Below are positions 18,835-26,957 of a DNA stretch of 64,000 nt, in pieces (positions within the stretch are counted from its first letter, which is position 1; each line of letters starts with the position of its first letter). Below the pieces are notes generated by a model. The model made no database searches. It saw only the letters and a program-made list of their open reading frames with translations, and was not told where the DNA came from. The stretch is taken from contig NZ_CP012546.1 of NCBI RefSeq assembly GCF_002021925.1, positions 1,116,001-1,180,000 of the forward strand, read 5' to 3'. A program made the position numbers and the translations under genes. Source of the stretch: Campylobacter pinnipediorum subsp. pinnipediorum (GTDB lineage Bacteria > Campylobacterota > Campylobacteria > Campylobacterales > Campylobacteraceae).

Positions 18835-18850
18835 TGGAACAGTTCTTGCT
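18835..18850 (+). promoter_or_regulatory. sigma54 (RpoN) promoter of flgI
   Basis: TGGAAC at 18835-18840, five bases, then TTGCT at 18846-18850 gives the GG-N10-GC spacing required by sigma54 and matches the Campylobacter GGAAC...TTGCT form. It lies about 35 bases before the FlgI signal-peptide ATG and shows that an upstream in-frame ATG at 18834 is not the start. Confidence 0.85.
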
Positions 18851-18884
18851 TGTATCCTTTAAAAATCAAAAAATAAGGTCTTAT

Positions 18885-19937
18885 ATGAAAAAGTTTGTTT
18901 TTCTTGTGCTTATCTTAGCTACACTTAAAAGTGTTTTTGCTACTCAGATAAAAGATATAGCAAGTGTGCTGGGTGTGAGAGAAAATCAGCTCATAGGATA
19001 TGGACTTGTAGTAGGACTAAATGGAACTGGTGATGGCTCTACATCTGAGTTTACGATACAATCTTTATCAAATATGCTACAAACAGTAAATGTCAAGATA
19101 AATCCAGATGATATAAAATCAAAAAATACCGCAGCCGTGATAGTAACAGCAACACTGCCGCCATTTGCAAGACAAGGCGATCAGCTTGATGTTACGATAT
19201 CATCTATAGGAGATGCAAAAAGCCTTCAAGGAGGAACGCTTCTAATGACACCTTTAAAGGGTGTTGATGGCGATATATATGCGTTAGCACAAGGTTCGCT
19301 TAGTATAGGCGGAAAGATCATAGGCAGAGGTGGCGATAAACATATGACAGCCGGACTTATACTAAATGGTGCTTTGGTAGAAAAAGAGGTAGCTTATGAT
19401 ATATACAATCAGCAAAGTTTTACCCTAAGTCTAAAAACTTCAAATTTTAAAGCGGCCATGGATACACAAAACACTATAAACTCGGCTTTAGGTATACAAA
19501 CAGCATCAGCAATAGATCCAAAAACTATAATCATAAAAAAACCAGATGAAGCAAACTTGATAGACATAATAAGCACTGTGTTAAACCTAGATATAAACTA
19601 TACTACTGATGATAAAGTCGTTATAGATGAAAGAAGCGGAACGATAGTAAGTGGTATAAATGTAAGCGTGGATCCTGTTATACTAACACATGGTGATATA
19701 ACCATAAAGATAGAACCCAATTCATATAACAAAAAAAGCGAGACTGACTTTGACTTGCAAGATGGCTCGGCTATATCCCCAAAAGCAAATTTACTAAGGA
19801 TAGAGGATCAAAAAACAACACTAGCAACAGTAACAAGAGCTTTAAACAAACTTGGTGCTTCACCTAGCGACATAATAGCTATCATTCAAAATTTAAAGCG
19901 TGTTGGTGCGATACACGTGGATGTAAAGGTAATGTAA
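18885..19937 (+). CDS. flgI: flagellar P-ring protein FlgI
   Basis: 350 residues from the ATG at 18885, which begins a signal peptide (MKKFVFLVLILATLKSVFA) and follows an AATAAGG ribosome site; the 17-codon upstream extension would overlap the sigma54 promoter. Conserved segments are IKDIASVLGVRENQLIGYGLVVGLNGTGD at the mature N-terminus, TATLPPFARQGDQLDVTISSIGDA, and the C-terminal INKLGASPSDIIAI-like ending (here LNKLGASPSDIIAIIQNLK). FlgI forms the periplasmic bushing of the basal body. It is the first gene of the flgI-J-M-N-K cluster. Confidence 0.95.
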   Translation: MKKFVFLVLILATLKSVFATQIKDIASVLGVRENQLIGYGLVVGLNGTGDGSTSEFTIQSLSNMLQTVNVKINPDDIKSKNTAAVIVTATLPPFARQGDQLDVTISSIGDAKSLQGGTLLMTPLKGVDGDIYALAQGSLSIGGKIIGRGGDKHMTAGLILNGALVEKEVAYDIYNQQSFTLSLKTSNFKAAMDTQNTINSALGIQTASAIDPKTIIIKKPDEANLIDIISTVLNLDINYTTDDKVVIDERSGTIVSGINVSVDPVILTHGDITIKIEPNSYNKKSETDFDLQDGSAISPKANLLRIEDQKTTLATVTRALNKLGASPSDIIAIIQNLKRVGAIHVDVKVM

Positions 19938-20233
19938 TGTATACAGACAACACTCTAGCTATAAATTCATTTAATAGCATAAATACAGATAGGTTAAAAT
20001 CAAATGCAAAACAGGATAAATTACTAAAAGAACAAACAGATGCTTTTGAGTCTTTTTTGGTTAAAGAGGTGCTTGATATAGCATTAAAAGAGGATGAAAA
20101 AAGCTCAATCTTTCCAAAATCAGCCGGATCTGACATATATAAGTCAATGTATAATGACACTATGAGTAAGGCTCTTAGTGGTGGGCTTGGGTTTAGCGAA
20201 CTTTTGTTTAATTTTTTAAAAGAGAGGTCTTAA
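19937..20233 (+). CDS. flgJ: rod-binding protein FlgJ (N-terminal domain only)
   Basis: 98 residues with the rod-capping domain of FlgJ: EQTDAFESFLVKEVLDIAL, SAGSDIYKSMYNDTMSKAL and GLGFSELL. The C-terminal peptidoglycan hydrolase domain of enteric FlgJ is absent, as usual in epsilonproteobacteria. Its ATG overlaps the flgI stop by one base (TAATG), indicating translational coupling. It helps assemble the rod through the periplasm. Confidence 0.9.
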   Translation: MYTDNTLAINSFNSINTDRLKSNAKQDKLLKEQTDAFESFLVKEVLDIALKEDEKSSIFPKSAGSDIYKSMYNDTMSKALSGGLGFSELLFNFLKERS

Positions 20234-20256
20234 GAAAAAATATTTTATGCCGATTT
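20230..20256 (+). promoter_or_regulatory. sigma28 (FliA) promoter of flgM
   Basis: TTAAG at 20230-20234 and GCCGATTT at 20249-20256 have the 17-base gap of the Campylobacter sigma28 consensus. It overlaps the end of flgJ and a spurious TTG start, and would give flgM its own late promoter besides read-through from the sigma54 promoter. Confidence 0.75.
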
Positions 20257-20287
20257 GGTTTTTGTAAATCAAACTAAAGGCTTTAAA

Positions 20288-20494
20288 ATGATAGGTAATG
20301 TAAGTGGTTTTTCATCAAGCTTAAGCACAAATGTAGCAAACAAAAGCTTGAATACCAACAAAGATAATGACATACAAAATATATCTAAGCAAGAAAATAC
20401 AAAGTTGCAAGATATAAAAGATGCTATCAAAGATGGCACATATAAGATAGATATGAAAAAAACAGCAGGAGCTATACTAGATACTCTTGTATGA
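20288..20494 (+). CDS. flgM: anti-sigma28 factor FlgM
   Basis: 68 residues from the ATG at 20288, which follows an AAAGG ribosome site; a longer reading from a TTG at 20255 overlaps the sigma28 -10 box and is rejected. The C-terminal half, KLQDIKDAIKDGTYKIDMKKTAGAILDTL, is the conserved FlgM helix pair that binds sigma28. The N-terminus is Ser/Asn-rich and unstructured, as in other FlgM proteins. Its expression with hook-filament junction genes provides feedback on late flagellar transcription. Confidence 0.9.
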   Translation: MIGNVSGFSSSLSTNVANKSLNTNKDNDIQNISKQENTKLQDIKDAIKDGTYKIDMKKTAGAILDTLV

Positions 20495-20509
20495 TTATGA
20501 AGGATTAAG

Positions 20510-20929
20510 ATGTTAAATGGATATTTAAACGAAGCTATTGTGACTCTTGAAGAATTGATAGAGATCACAAAACAAGATATTTTAAATATAAAAGAGGCAA
20601 AACACTCACTTGTAGATGAGAGTGTAAGAAAAAAAGGTCTTCTTATAAAAAAATTTGAAGAGACAAAAAGAAATATCGACAAAGAGCTAGTTAAAATATC
20701 ACAAACATCATCAAGCATAGCAGAAACTCTAGATGATGAAGCAAAATCAAAACTTGTAACAATGCGCGAAAGGCTTGAAAGTCTAAACGAAGTAAACAAA
20801 AAATATGCAAAACATGTAGTTGTAGTAAAAGAATTTTTTGATAGTTTGACAAAGGAGATGTTTGATATAGACTCAAATACATACTCTAAAAATTTAAACA
20901 CAAACACATTATATAAGGCAAAGGTTTAA
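20510..20929 (+). CDS. flgN: FlgN-like hook-associated protein chaperone
   Basis: 139 residues, almost entirely helical, with a long heptad-patterned coiled coil, as in FlgN export chaperones for FlgK and FlgL. Sequence identity with enteric FlgN is not obvious; the assignment rests on size, fold prediction and its position between flgM and flgK, the usual FlgN place. It ends one base before the flgK ATG. Confidence 0.78.
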   Translation: MLNGYLNEAIVTLEELIEITKQDILNIKEAKHSLVDESVRKKGLLIKKFEETKRNIDKELVKISQTSSSIAETLDDEAKSKLVTMRERLESLNEVNKKYAKHVVVVKEFFDSLTKEMFDIDSNTYSKNLNTNTLYKAKV

Positions 20930-20930
20930 T

Positions 20931-22805
20931 ATGGCAAATATTTTTATGTCTTTAAACACAGGTGTTTCAGGGCTAAATGCGGCACAAGTTCAAATATCTA
21001 CAACTGGAAATAATATAGCAAATGCCGACTCCACATACTATACAAGACAAAGAGTTGTCCAAACCTCAGCAATGTCTTTGTATAATGTTGAGGGCGGTGT
21101 TGGCATGGGAACACAGGTAGAAACCACTGTAAGAATACACGATGAATTTACCTATGCAAGGCTTAAATCAGCATCATCAAATTTAGAAAATACAACTTTT
21201 AAACAAAGGATAATGCAAGAATTAGCTCAAAATTTTCCGGATTTGCAGGATTCTGGATTGAGTAGAGATATGACAAATTATTTTAATGCCTGGAATAAAT
21301 TTGCCTCAAATCCTAATGATTCGGCACAAAAACTAAACCTTATAAATATGGCTTCTGTATTTACTAAAGGCATATCAAGAACAGCTACAAAGCTTGATAG
21401 CCTTCAATCAGAAGTAGATAGGCTAATGAAAATAAATGTTGAAGAAGTAAATAAAATAGGCGAGCAAATAGCAAACCTAAACAAAGAGATAAGAAGAGTA
21501 GAATCAGGTGCTGACTCAGGTATAAAAGTAAATGCAAATGACTTAAGAGATAAAAGAGATGAGCTAGAACTTGCATTATCAAAACTTGTAAATATAGATA
21601 CTTTTAAGAGTGATTTAAAAAGCAACACAAGGATAGATAGTGGAATCACCGATGAGGGAAGATTTTACAACCTAAATATAGGTGGTGTAAGTATAGTAGA
21701 TGGTGTTAACTTTCATCCTCTTGTTATGAATAAGGCTGATACAAAAGGACAATTTACTGGAATTTTTTATGAGATGCAAGATGGTAGACTTATAAAAATG
21801 GAAGATAAAATTTATAATGGCAAGATAGGGGCACAGCTTGATCTTCGTGGTAGACACTATGATCCTTTGGCTCAAAAATTTACAGAAGGCTCTGTGCAAA
21901 AATATATAGACAACCTTGATACACTTGCAAAAACAATCATACACAACACAAATAATATCTATGCACAATCAGCAGTAGAGATATCAAACACCAAAGAGTT
22001 TGACTTCTTAGAAAATGATAAGACCTTAATGAATTTTAGCAAAGATGTTCAAAACGGGACTTTTGATGTTATAGTATATGACAATACAGGAAAAGAAATA
22101 GCCAAAAAAACGATAGATGTTAATGGAACAACAACCATGAATGATCTAACTTATGGAAACTCTATAATGCACGATTTTAACTCAAACTCGGATGATAATA
22201 ATGACAATAATATGTCAAATGATGTAAATGATTATTTTGAAGCATCTTATTTTTATGATAAATTATCAAATAAAGGAACATTTGCTGTTATACCTAAACA
22301 GACAAAAGGGCTTTATAGTATTGCTTTTGTTGATCACGGCACAAATGTCCCTGGTGTTCTTGGACTAAATAGATTTTTTGATGGCGAAAAAGCAAGAGAT
22401 ATGGCTATAAATAGTGATTTTATCTCGGATCATACAAAGCTTAGAGCATACTCAAAACCTGTTTCTGGAAACAATGAGGTTGCTAATAAAATGGTTCAGC
22501 TACAATATGATAAATTAAAATTTTATTCAAATGGAATAGCACAAGATAGAGATGATACTATAGATGGGTATTATAGATTTTTAACCACAGATATAGCAAG
22601 TGATACAGAAGCAAATAATAACTTTAATGAAACAAATACATCTCTTTTTAAAACAGCAGAGCAAGAGTTTCAGTCTGTAAGTGGTGTTGATACAAATGAA
22701 GAATTGACAAATTTAATTAGATTTCAGGCTAGTTATGGAGCAGCAGCGAAGATAGTAACAACTGTAAATCAAATGTTAGAAACACTACTTACCTTAAAAC
22801 AATGA
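20931..22805 (+). CDS. flgK: flagellar hook-associated protein 1 (FlgK)
   Basis: 624 residues. It forms the first junction ring between hook and filament. The N-terminal LNTGVSGLNAAQVQISTTGNNIANADS is the rod/hook family signature, and the C-terminus (LTNLIRFQASYGAAAKIVTTVNQMLETLL) carries the matching D0 helix. The middle contains an asparagine/aspartate-rich surface insertion near residues 420-435. It overlaps the next gene by 4 bases. Confidence 0.94.
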   Translation: MANIFMSLNTGVSGLNAAQVQISTTGNNIANADSTYYTRQRVVQTSAMSLYNVEGGVGMGTQVETTVRIHDEFTYARLKSASSNLENTTFKQRIMQELAQNFPDLQDSGLSRDMTNYFNAWNKFASNPNDSAQKLNLINMASVFTKGISRTATKLDSLQSEVDRLMKINVEEVNKIGEQIANLNKEIRRVESGADSGIKVNANDLRDKRDELELALSKLVNIDTFKSDLKSNTRIDSGITDEGRFYNLNIGGVSIVDGVNFHPLVMNKADTKGQFTGIFYEMQDGRLIKMEDKIYNGKIGAQLDLRGRHYDPLAQKFTEGSVQKYIDNLDTLAKTIIHNTNNIYAQSAVEISNTKEFDFLENDKTLMNFSKDVQNGTFDVIVYDNTGKEIAKKTIDVNGTTTMNDLTYGNSIMHDFNSNSDDNNDNNMSNDVNDYFEASYFYDKLSNKGTFAVIPKQTKGLYSIAFVDHGTNVPGVLGLNRFFDGEKARDMAINSDFISDHTKLRAYSKPVSGNNEVANKMVQLQYDKLKFYSNGIAQDRDDTIDGYYRFLTTDIASDTEANNNFNETNTSLFKTAEQEFQSVSGVDTNEELTNLIRFQASYGAAAKIVTTVNQMLETLLTLKQ

Positions 22806-23560
22806 TTAAAAATATACTAGATGGTTATGTTTTTGATAAAAACAGACAAAATGAGTTATTTTCTTATGCCGATCCTTTGCAGGTCGCAACAAAACTAAAA
22901 GAGCCAGTTTCTTGTCTTGTATGTGCTTTGTTTGCATATGGAAATGCAAAACTTATAGTAAAGTTTTTAAACTCTCTTGAATTTTCGCTATTAGATGAGA
23001 CAGAAAAAGAGATAATAAAAAGCATAACAATACACAAATATAGATTTCAAAACACAAAAGATGTGCAAAATATATTTATAACTCTAAGTAGACTAAAAAA
23101 AGATTTGGATATAGAGCATACACTAAAAAAAGGGTTTCAAAAAGGTGGCATGTGCTATGCTATAAACGAGCTTATAAAAGAAATTTATAAACTAAACCCT
23201 TATAAATCAGATGGGTATGAGTTCTTTTTTGCAAGGCCTTTTGATAAAGAGCCAAGCTCTCCATACAAAAGATACAATATGTACCTAAGATGGATGGTAA
23301 GAGATACCGATATAGATTTGGGAATTTTTAAAAGCCTAGATAAAAGCGAACTTTTGATACCACTAGACGTTCACACACATAGGGTTTCGTTGTCTCTTGG
23401 GCTTGTTAAAAGAAAGACTTATGACTTTAAAGCAGTTTTAGAACTCACAAACAAACTAAGGACATTTGATAAAAACGACCCTATCAAATACGACTTTGCA
23501 CTTTACAGGATAGGACAAAGTGAGGAGTTAGAAAATGTAATATCTATGTTAAATAAGTAA
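22802..23560 (+). CDS. TIGR02757 / DUF2400 family protein
   Basis: 252-residue protein of the DUF2400 family (LVCALFAYGNAK near residue 40, RPFDKEPSSPYKRYNMYLRWMVR near 145, LLIPLDVHTHRVSLSLGL near 190). The fold is helical and related to helix-hairpin-helix DNA glycosylases, but lacks the iron-sulfur cysteines and the function is not established. Its ATG overlaps the flgK stop (ATGA), and a homologue follows flgK in C. jejuni, so the linkage is conserved although no flagellar role is known. Confidence 0.85.
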   Translation: MIKNILDGYVFDKNRQNELFSYADPLQVATKLKEPVSCLVCALFAYGNAKLIVKFLNSLEFSLLDETEKEIIKSITIHKYRFQNTKDVQNIFITLSRLKKDLDIEHTLKKGFQKGGMCYAINELIKEIYKLNPYKSDGYEFFFARPFDKEPSSPYKRYNMYLRWMVRDTDIDLGIFKSLDKSELLIPLDVHTHRVSLSLGLVKRKTYDFKAVLELTNKLRTFDKNDPIKYDFALYRIGQSEELENVISMLNK

Positions 23561-23573
23561 AATTTTATAGATG

Positions 23574-24150
23574 ATTTGGATAAAGTTGCGGTTTTAAACT
23601 AGCAAGGCATACAAACAAATACTATTTGGTTTTTAGGAATTTAGATAAAAAATTACCGGATAAAGTATGGCTTTATGATTTATGTGATGTGGCAAAGTGA
23701 GCTTTTGAAAGTATTGGGCTGTTGTGTGATTTAAAAGGCTTAATTAAAGAGTATGATGTTTGTGAAGTTAAAAAGACTAAAAAAGAGTTAGCTTTTAAAA
23801 CTATTAGATTTTTGCACACAAAGTTTGTTCTATTTTTGATTTGGTCTAAATAATTATGTGTGATTTTTGTGGGGTTTTGGAATTTTGATAAAGTTAGGTT
23901 TTGCTATACAAATAAAACATAAAAAGTTATAGTTTTTGAAATTTAATAAAAGTTGGGTTTGACTTAGTAAAGCATATAAACAAATACTAAAATTTTTGGT
24001 TTTTATGGATTTGGATAAAAATTACCGGATAAAGTATAGCTTTGAAAGCATTAGGCTTTTATAGGATTTAAAACAACTTAAAAGAGTTGGCTTGTAAAGG
24101 TGTTGGGTTTTGTTGGGTTTGCTTTATTTTTGGTTTGGTTTAAACAATGA
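23574..24150 (+). repeat. two degenerate tandem copies of an unknown, decayed element
   Basis: Two related blocks lie head to tail. Copy A (about 23574-23870) and copy B (about 23938-24150) both contain, in the same order, a CATA.AAACAAATACTA segment, TTTTTA.GGATTT.GATAAA, the identical ATTACCGGATAAAGTAT, GCTTT.GAAAG.ATT.GGCT, GAGTT.GCTT and TTTTTG.TTTGGT. Copy B lacks about 30 internal bases. In copy A a frame (23638-23853) is open except for one TGA at 23698. I do not recognise the encoded peptide (it contains LPDKVWLYDLCDVA); this seems a dead gene or mobile remnant. Confidence 0.65.
23638..23853 (+). pseudogene. remnant reading frame in repeat copy A
   Basis: A frame of 72 codons interrupted once by TGA (23698-23700) and ending TAA at 23851-23853. 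The peptide on both sides of the stop reads like ordinary protein (LPDKVWLYDLCDVA, then AFESIGLLCDLKGLIKEYDV). No start codon or ribosome site is evident. The family is not recognised. Confidence 0.4.
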
Positions 24151-24208
24151 TGTTAGATTTTTTACACACATTTAGTAGGATAATAACATAGAAGTCTTAA
24201 ATTTCATT

Positions 24209-24240
24209 AAAGCTTGCTGGATAACCCAACAAGCTTTTTA
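24209..24240. terminator. terminator-like hairpin downstream of the pirin gene
   Basis: AAGCTTGCTGG ATAA CCCAACAAGCTT forms a stem of AAGCTTG/CAAGCTT plus TGG/CCA around a small bulge, followed by TTTTTA on the plus strand. It sits 4 bases after the end of the minus-strand pirin gene. Confidence 0.7.
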
Positions 24241-24243
24241 AGT

Positions 24244-25068
24244 TTATTTTATAAAAGTTCCTGTTTTTAGCTCAAAGAATGCATGTCTTAGCTCTTCTTC
24301 GGTGTTCATAACTATAGGTCCGCCCCAAGATATACTTTCATCTAGTCTCTTAGAACCCATAAATAAAACTTTTGCTTTTTTATCCAAAGCTTTTATAGTT
24401 ACACTATCGCCATCTGTAAGCTTTACAGCTGTTTTTTCTTTTATGTGTTCGCCGCTTATCTCTGCATCAGATAAAAGTGTAAATAGCATGATAGAATCAT
24501 CACTTTTTGTATCTATAGTTATACTAGCATTTGGCTCTAACTCTATATCATAATAATTTAACGGAAGGTATTTTCCTTGATAACCTTTATGGTCTTTATA
24601 CTCTCCAGCAAGCAGTCTTATCATACCACCATCAAAAGGTATCTCTTCTATTTGCTCATTTTTTATCGCATTATACTCTGGTTTTACCATTTTGTATTTA
24701 GCTGGTAAGTTTAACCATAACTGAACACCTAACATTCTTTCGCTAGCTGGAAGTCTCTCTTCGTGCAATATCCCAGAACCAGCAGTCATCCACTGAACCT
24801 CACCATCGCCTATTGTATCTTGAAAACCTAAGTTATCTTTATGCATCATTCTGCCTTTAAACACATAACTTACTGTCTCTATGCCTCTATGTGGGTGCAT
24901 AGGAAAACCTGCTGTATAATCATCTGGATTTACACTATCAAAAGAATCCAGCATCAATATAGGGTCAAACACATCTGTTGTTTGATTTCCTAAAACCCTA
25001 ACGAGTTTTACACCCGCACCATCCATAGTCCTAAATCCATTAACCTGAGCTTTTACTTTTCTTTCCAT
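24244..25068 (-). CDS. pirin family protein
   Basis: 274-residue bicupin. The N-terminal cupin carries FPMHPHRGIETVSYVFKG (metal-binding histidines), LGFQDTIGDGEVQWMTAGSGILHEE and LQLWLNL-like (here GVQLWLNLPAKYK), the hallmarks of pirins, some of which act as quercetin 2,3-dioxygenases. The C-terminal cupin is shorter and lacks the metal ligands, as usual. The physiological substrate is not deducible. The gene is single, with GGAGAAAACG before the ATG. Confidence 0.9.
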   Translation of the reverse strand: MERKVKAQVNGFRTMDGAGVKLVRVLGNQTTDVFDPILMLDSFDSVNPDDYTAGFPMHPHRGIETVSYVFKGRMMHKDNLGFQDTIGDGEVQWMTAGSGILHEERLPASERMLGVQLWLNLPAKYKMVKPEYNAIKNEQIEEIPFDGGMIRLLAGEYKDHKGYQGKYLPLNYYDIELEPNASITIDTKSDDSIMLFTLLSDAEISGEHIKEKTAVKLTDGDSVTIKALDKKAKVLFMGSKRLDESISWGGPIVMNTEEELRHAFFELKTGTFIK

Positions 25069-25304
25069 CGTTTTCTCCTATTTTTTATTTGATGAAAGTA
25101 TCGTATTTTATTTTTAAATTTGGATTAATGTAGTATAAATAAAATCTTAATTAAGAAAATATATTAATAAGAGTCGTTTAAGCTCGTTTTTATGGACTGT
25201 TATCATAATTTATTTATTTTGATATAACATTTTAAACAAGCTTGTATTAATAATCTGTTATTAGTGTACATGAAATTTTGTAAAATAATGTATATTTTTA
25301 TAAA
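25069..25304. other. gene-free region between pirin and pyk
   Basis: About 240 AT-rich bases before the pyk terminator, between two minus-strand genes. It presumably carries the pirin-gene promoter. No convincing promoter box, conserved ORF or RNA is seen. Confidence 0.4.
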
Positions 25305-25337
25305 AAAGGGTTAAAAATAGTAAATTTAAAACCCTTT
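25305..25337 (-). terminator. rho-independent terminator of pyk
   Basis: On the minus strand AAAGGGTT, a 17-base loop and AACCCTTT form an 8-bp stem followed by TTTATAAAAAT. It lies 13 bases beyond the pyk stop. Confidence 0.65.
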
Positions 25338-25349
25338 AAAAAAGATATT

Positions 25350-26798
25350 TTATAGTGATAAATAATGTTCTATCTGCTCTTTTCTTAAAATTCTCATAAA
25401 GTTTGTGCTACCTTCAACACCAGTAGGAAAACCAGCTGTAACAAGATATGTCTTATCTATATCTATTATTTTATTTTTGACAGCTTCTTTTATCATTCTC
25501 ATGAGAAGTTCTGTTATGGTATTGCACTTTGGTAATACAAAATTTGCAGAGCCAACACCCCAAGCGAGTGTTAAAGAACCAGATATTTGAGGATCATGAG
25601 TAACAGCTATAATATCCATATCAACCCTATTTCTGGCTATTTTTATAGCTGATTTACCAGAGCCTGTTATAGATATAATAGCATCTGCATTTAGTCTATA
25701 TGCCAATGCCGCAGCACTTGAAGCCACCATATCGGTCTCATCCAAGAACTCAAGCTGATCAAATTTATTGTATGGGTATATCTTTTGTGCTTGAAGTATA
25801 GTATTGCTCATAGCTTTTACAACAGCTATTGGATTTATACCAACTGCACTTTCTTCACTTAACATAACAGCATCTGTCCCATCTAAAACTGCATTTGCGA
25901 CATCACTTATCTCAGCCCTTGTAGCTGTTTCATGCTCTGCCATTGATAGCATCATTTGAGTTGCTGTTATAACTGGCTTGCTTGCTATATTTGCTTTTTT
26001 TATTATTGATTTTTGAATGGTAGGCACTTCATAGTAAGGTATCTCTATACCAAGATCTCCACGAGCTATCATAATACCATCACTTATTTTTATAATATCA
26101 TCTATATTTTCAACTGCATCAAATTTTTCTATCTTTGAGAGTAATCTTGCTTTTGAACCCAATGAGTTTAATATATCTTTTGCTTTTTTTACATCGTCAG
26201 CATTTTGAACAAAACTAATAGCAACAAAATCAACCTTTTGTTCTGCTCCAAACTCCATATCTGCTCTGTCTTTTGGTGTAATAACATCTATACCAAGTCT
26301 TGTATTTGGGAAATTTACACCTTTATTTGAGTTTAATACACCACTATTTTTAACTACAGTTTGAACCATAGTATCATCAACACTTACAACTTTTGCTCTT
26401 ATATTTCCATCGTAAAGATAGATATATTGATCTTTTTGTAACATCTTTAAAATTTGTGGCTGATTTATAGATGTTTTATAGTGATTTTCAGCCACCTTAA
26501 CACCGAGTATATCTTGTGTATAAATATCAAGTCTATCATTTGGCTTTAATTCAAATTTTTCTTCTAGTTTGCCTATACGAATTTTTGGACCACATATATC
26601 TTGAAGTATTCCTATTTTTGTATCAAGTTCTTTTTCAACTTCTCTTACTTTTTGTATATTTTCTTTGTGATATTCATGTGTTCCGTGGCTAAAATTTAAA
26701 CGAAATACATTTACACCAGCCAATACCATCTCTTTTATAGTATTTATATTGTCGCTAGCAGGTCCTAATGTTGCTACAATTTTTATCTTTTTTTCCAT
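25350..26798 (-). CDS. pyk: pyruvate kinase
   Basis: 482-residue enzyme converting PEP and ADP to pyruvate and ATP. Landmarks: ATLGPAS and FRLNFSHG at the N-terminus, DICGPKIRIG, the active-site ARGDLGIEIP near residue 245, the ATQMMLSM segment, and SEESAVG (where many homologues have SGE(T/S)A). The C-terminal domain has the ITGSGKSA phosphate loop. It is monocistronic, with an AAGGAAAAATTG ribosome region and its own terminator. Confidence 0.95.
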   Translation of the reverse strand: MEKKIKIVATLGPASDNINTIKEMVLAGVNVFRLNFSHGTHEYHKENIQKVREVEKELDTKIGILQDICGPKIRIGKLEEKFELKPNDRLDIYTQDILGVKVAENHYKTSINQPQILKMLQKDQYIYLYDGNIRAKVVSVDDTMVQTVVKNSGVLNSNKGVNFPNTRLGIDVITPKDRADMEFGAEQKVDFVAISFVQNADDVKKAKDILNSLGSKARLLSKIEKFDAVENIDDIIKISDGIMIARGDLGIEIPYYEVPTIQKSIIKKANIASKPVITATQMMLSMAEHETATRAEISDVANAVLDGTDAVMLSEESAVGINPIAVVKAMSNTILQAQKIYPYNKFDQLEFLDETDMVASSAAALAYRLNADAIISITGSGKSAIKIARNRVDMDIIAVTHDPQISGSLTLAWGVGSANFVLPKCNTITELLMRMIKEAVKNKIIDIDKTYLVTAGFPTGVEGSTNFMRILRKEQIEHYLSL

Positions 26799-26957
26799 TC
26801 AATTTTTCCTTTGTAGTGTTTGTTTGTTAATATAATACAATATTTTATCTAAAACAAACAATTATATGATTTAAATATTAAGTTTTTTATACACACAAAG
26901 AACAAGAAAATAAAAAAGTAATATCAAGGTCAAAACCATAAAGCTTCAACCTTAAAA

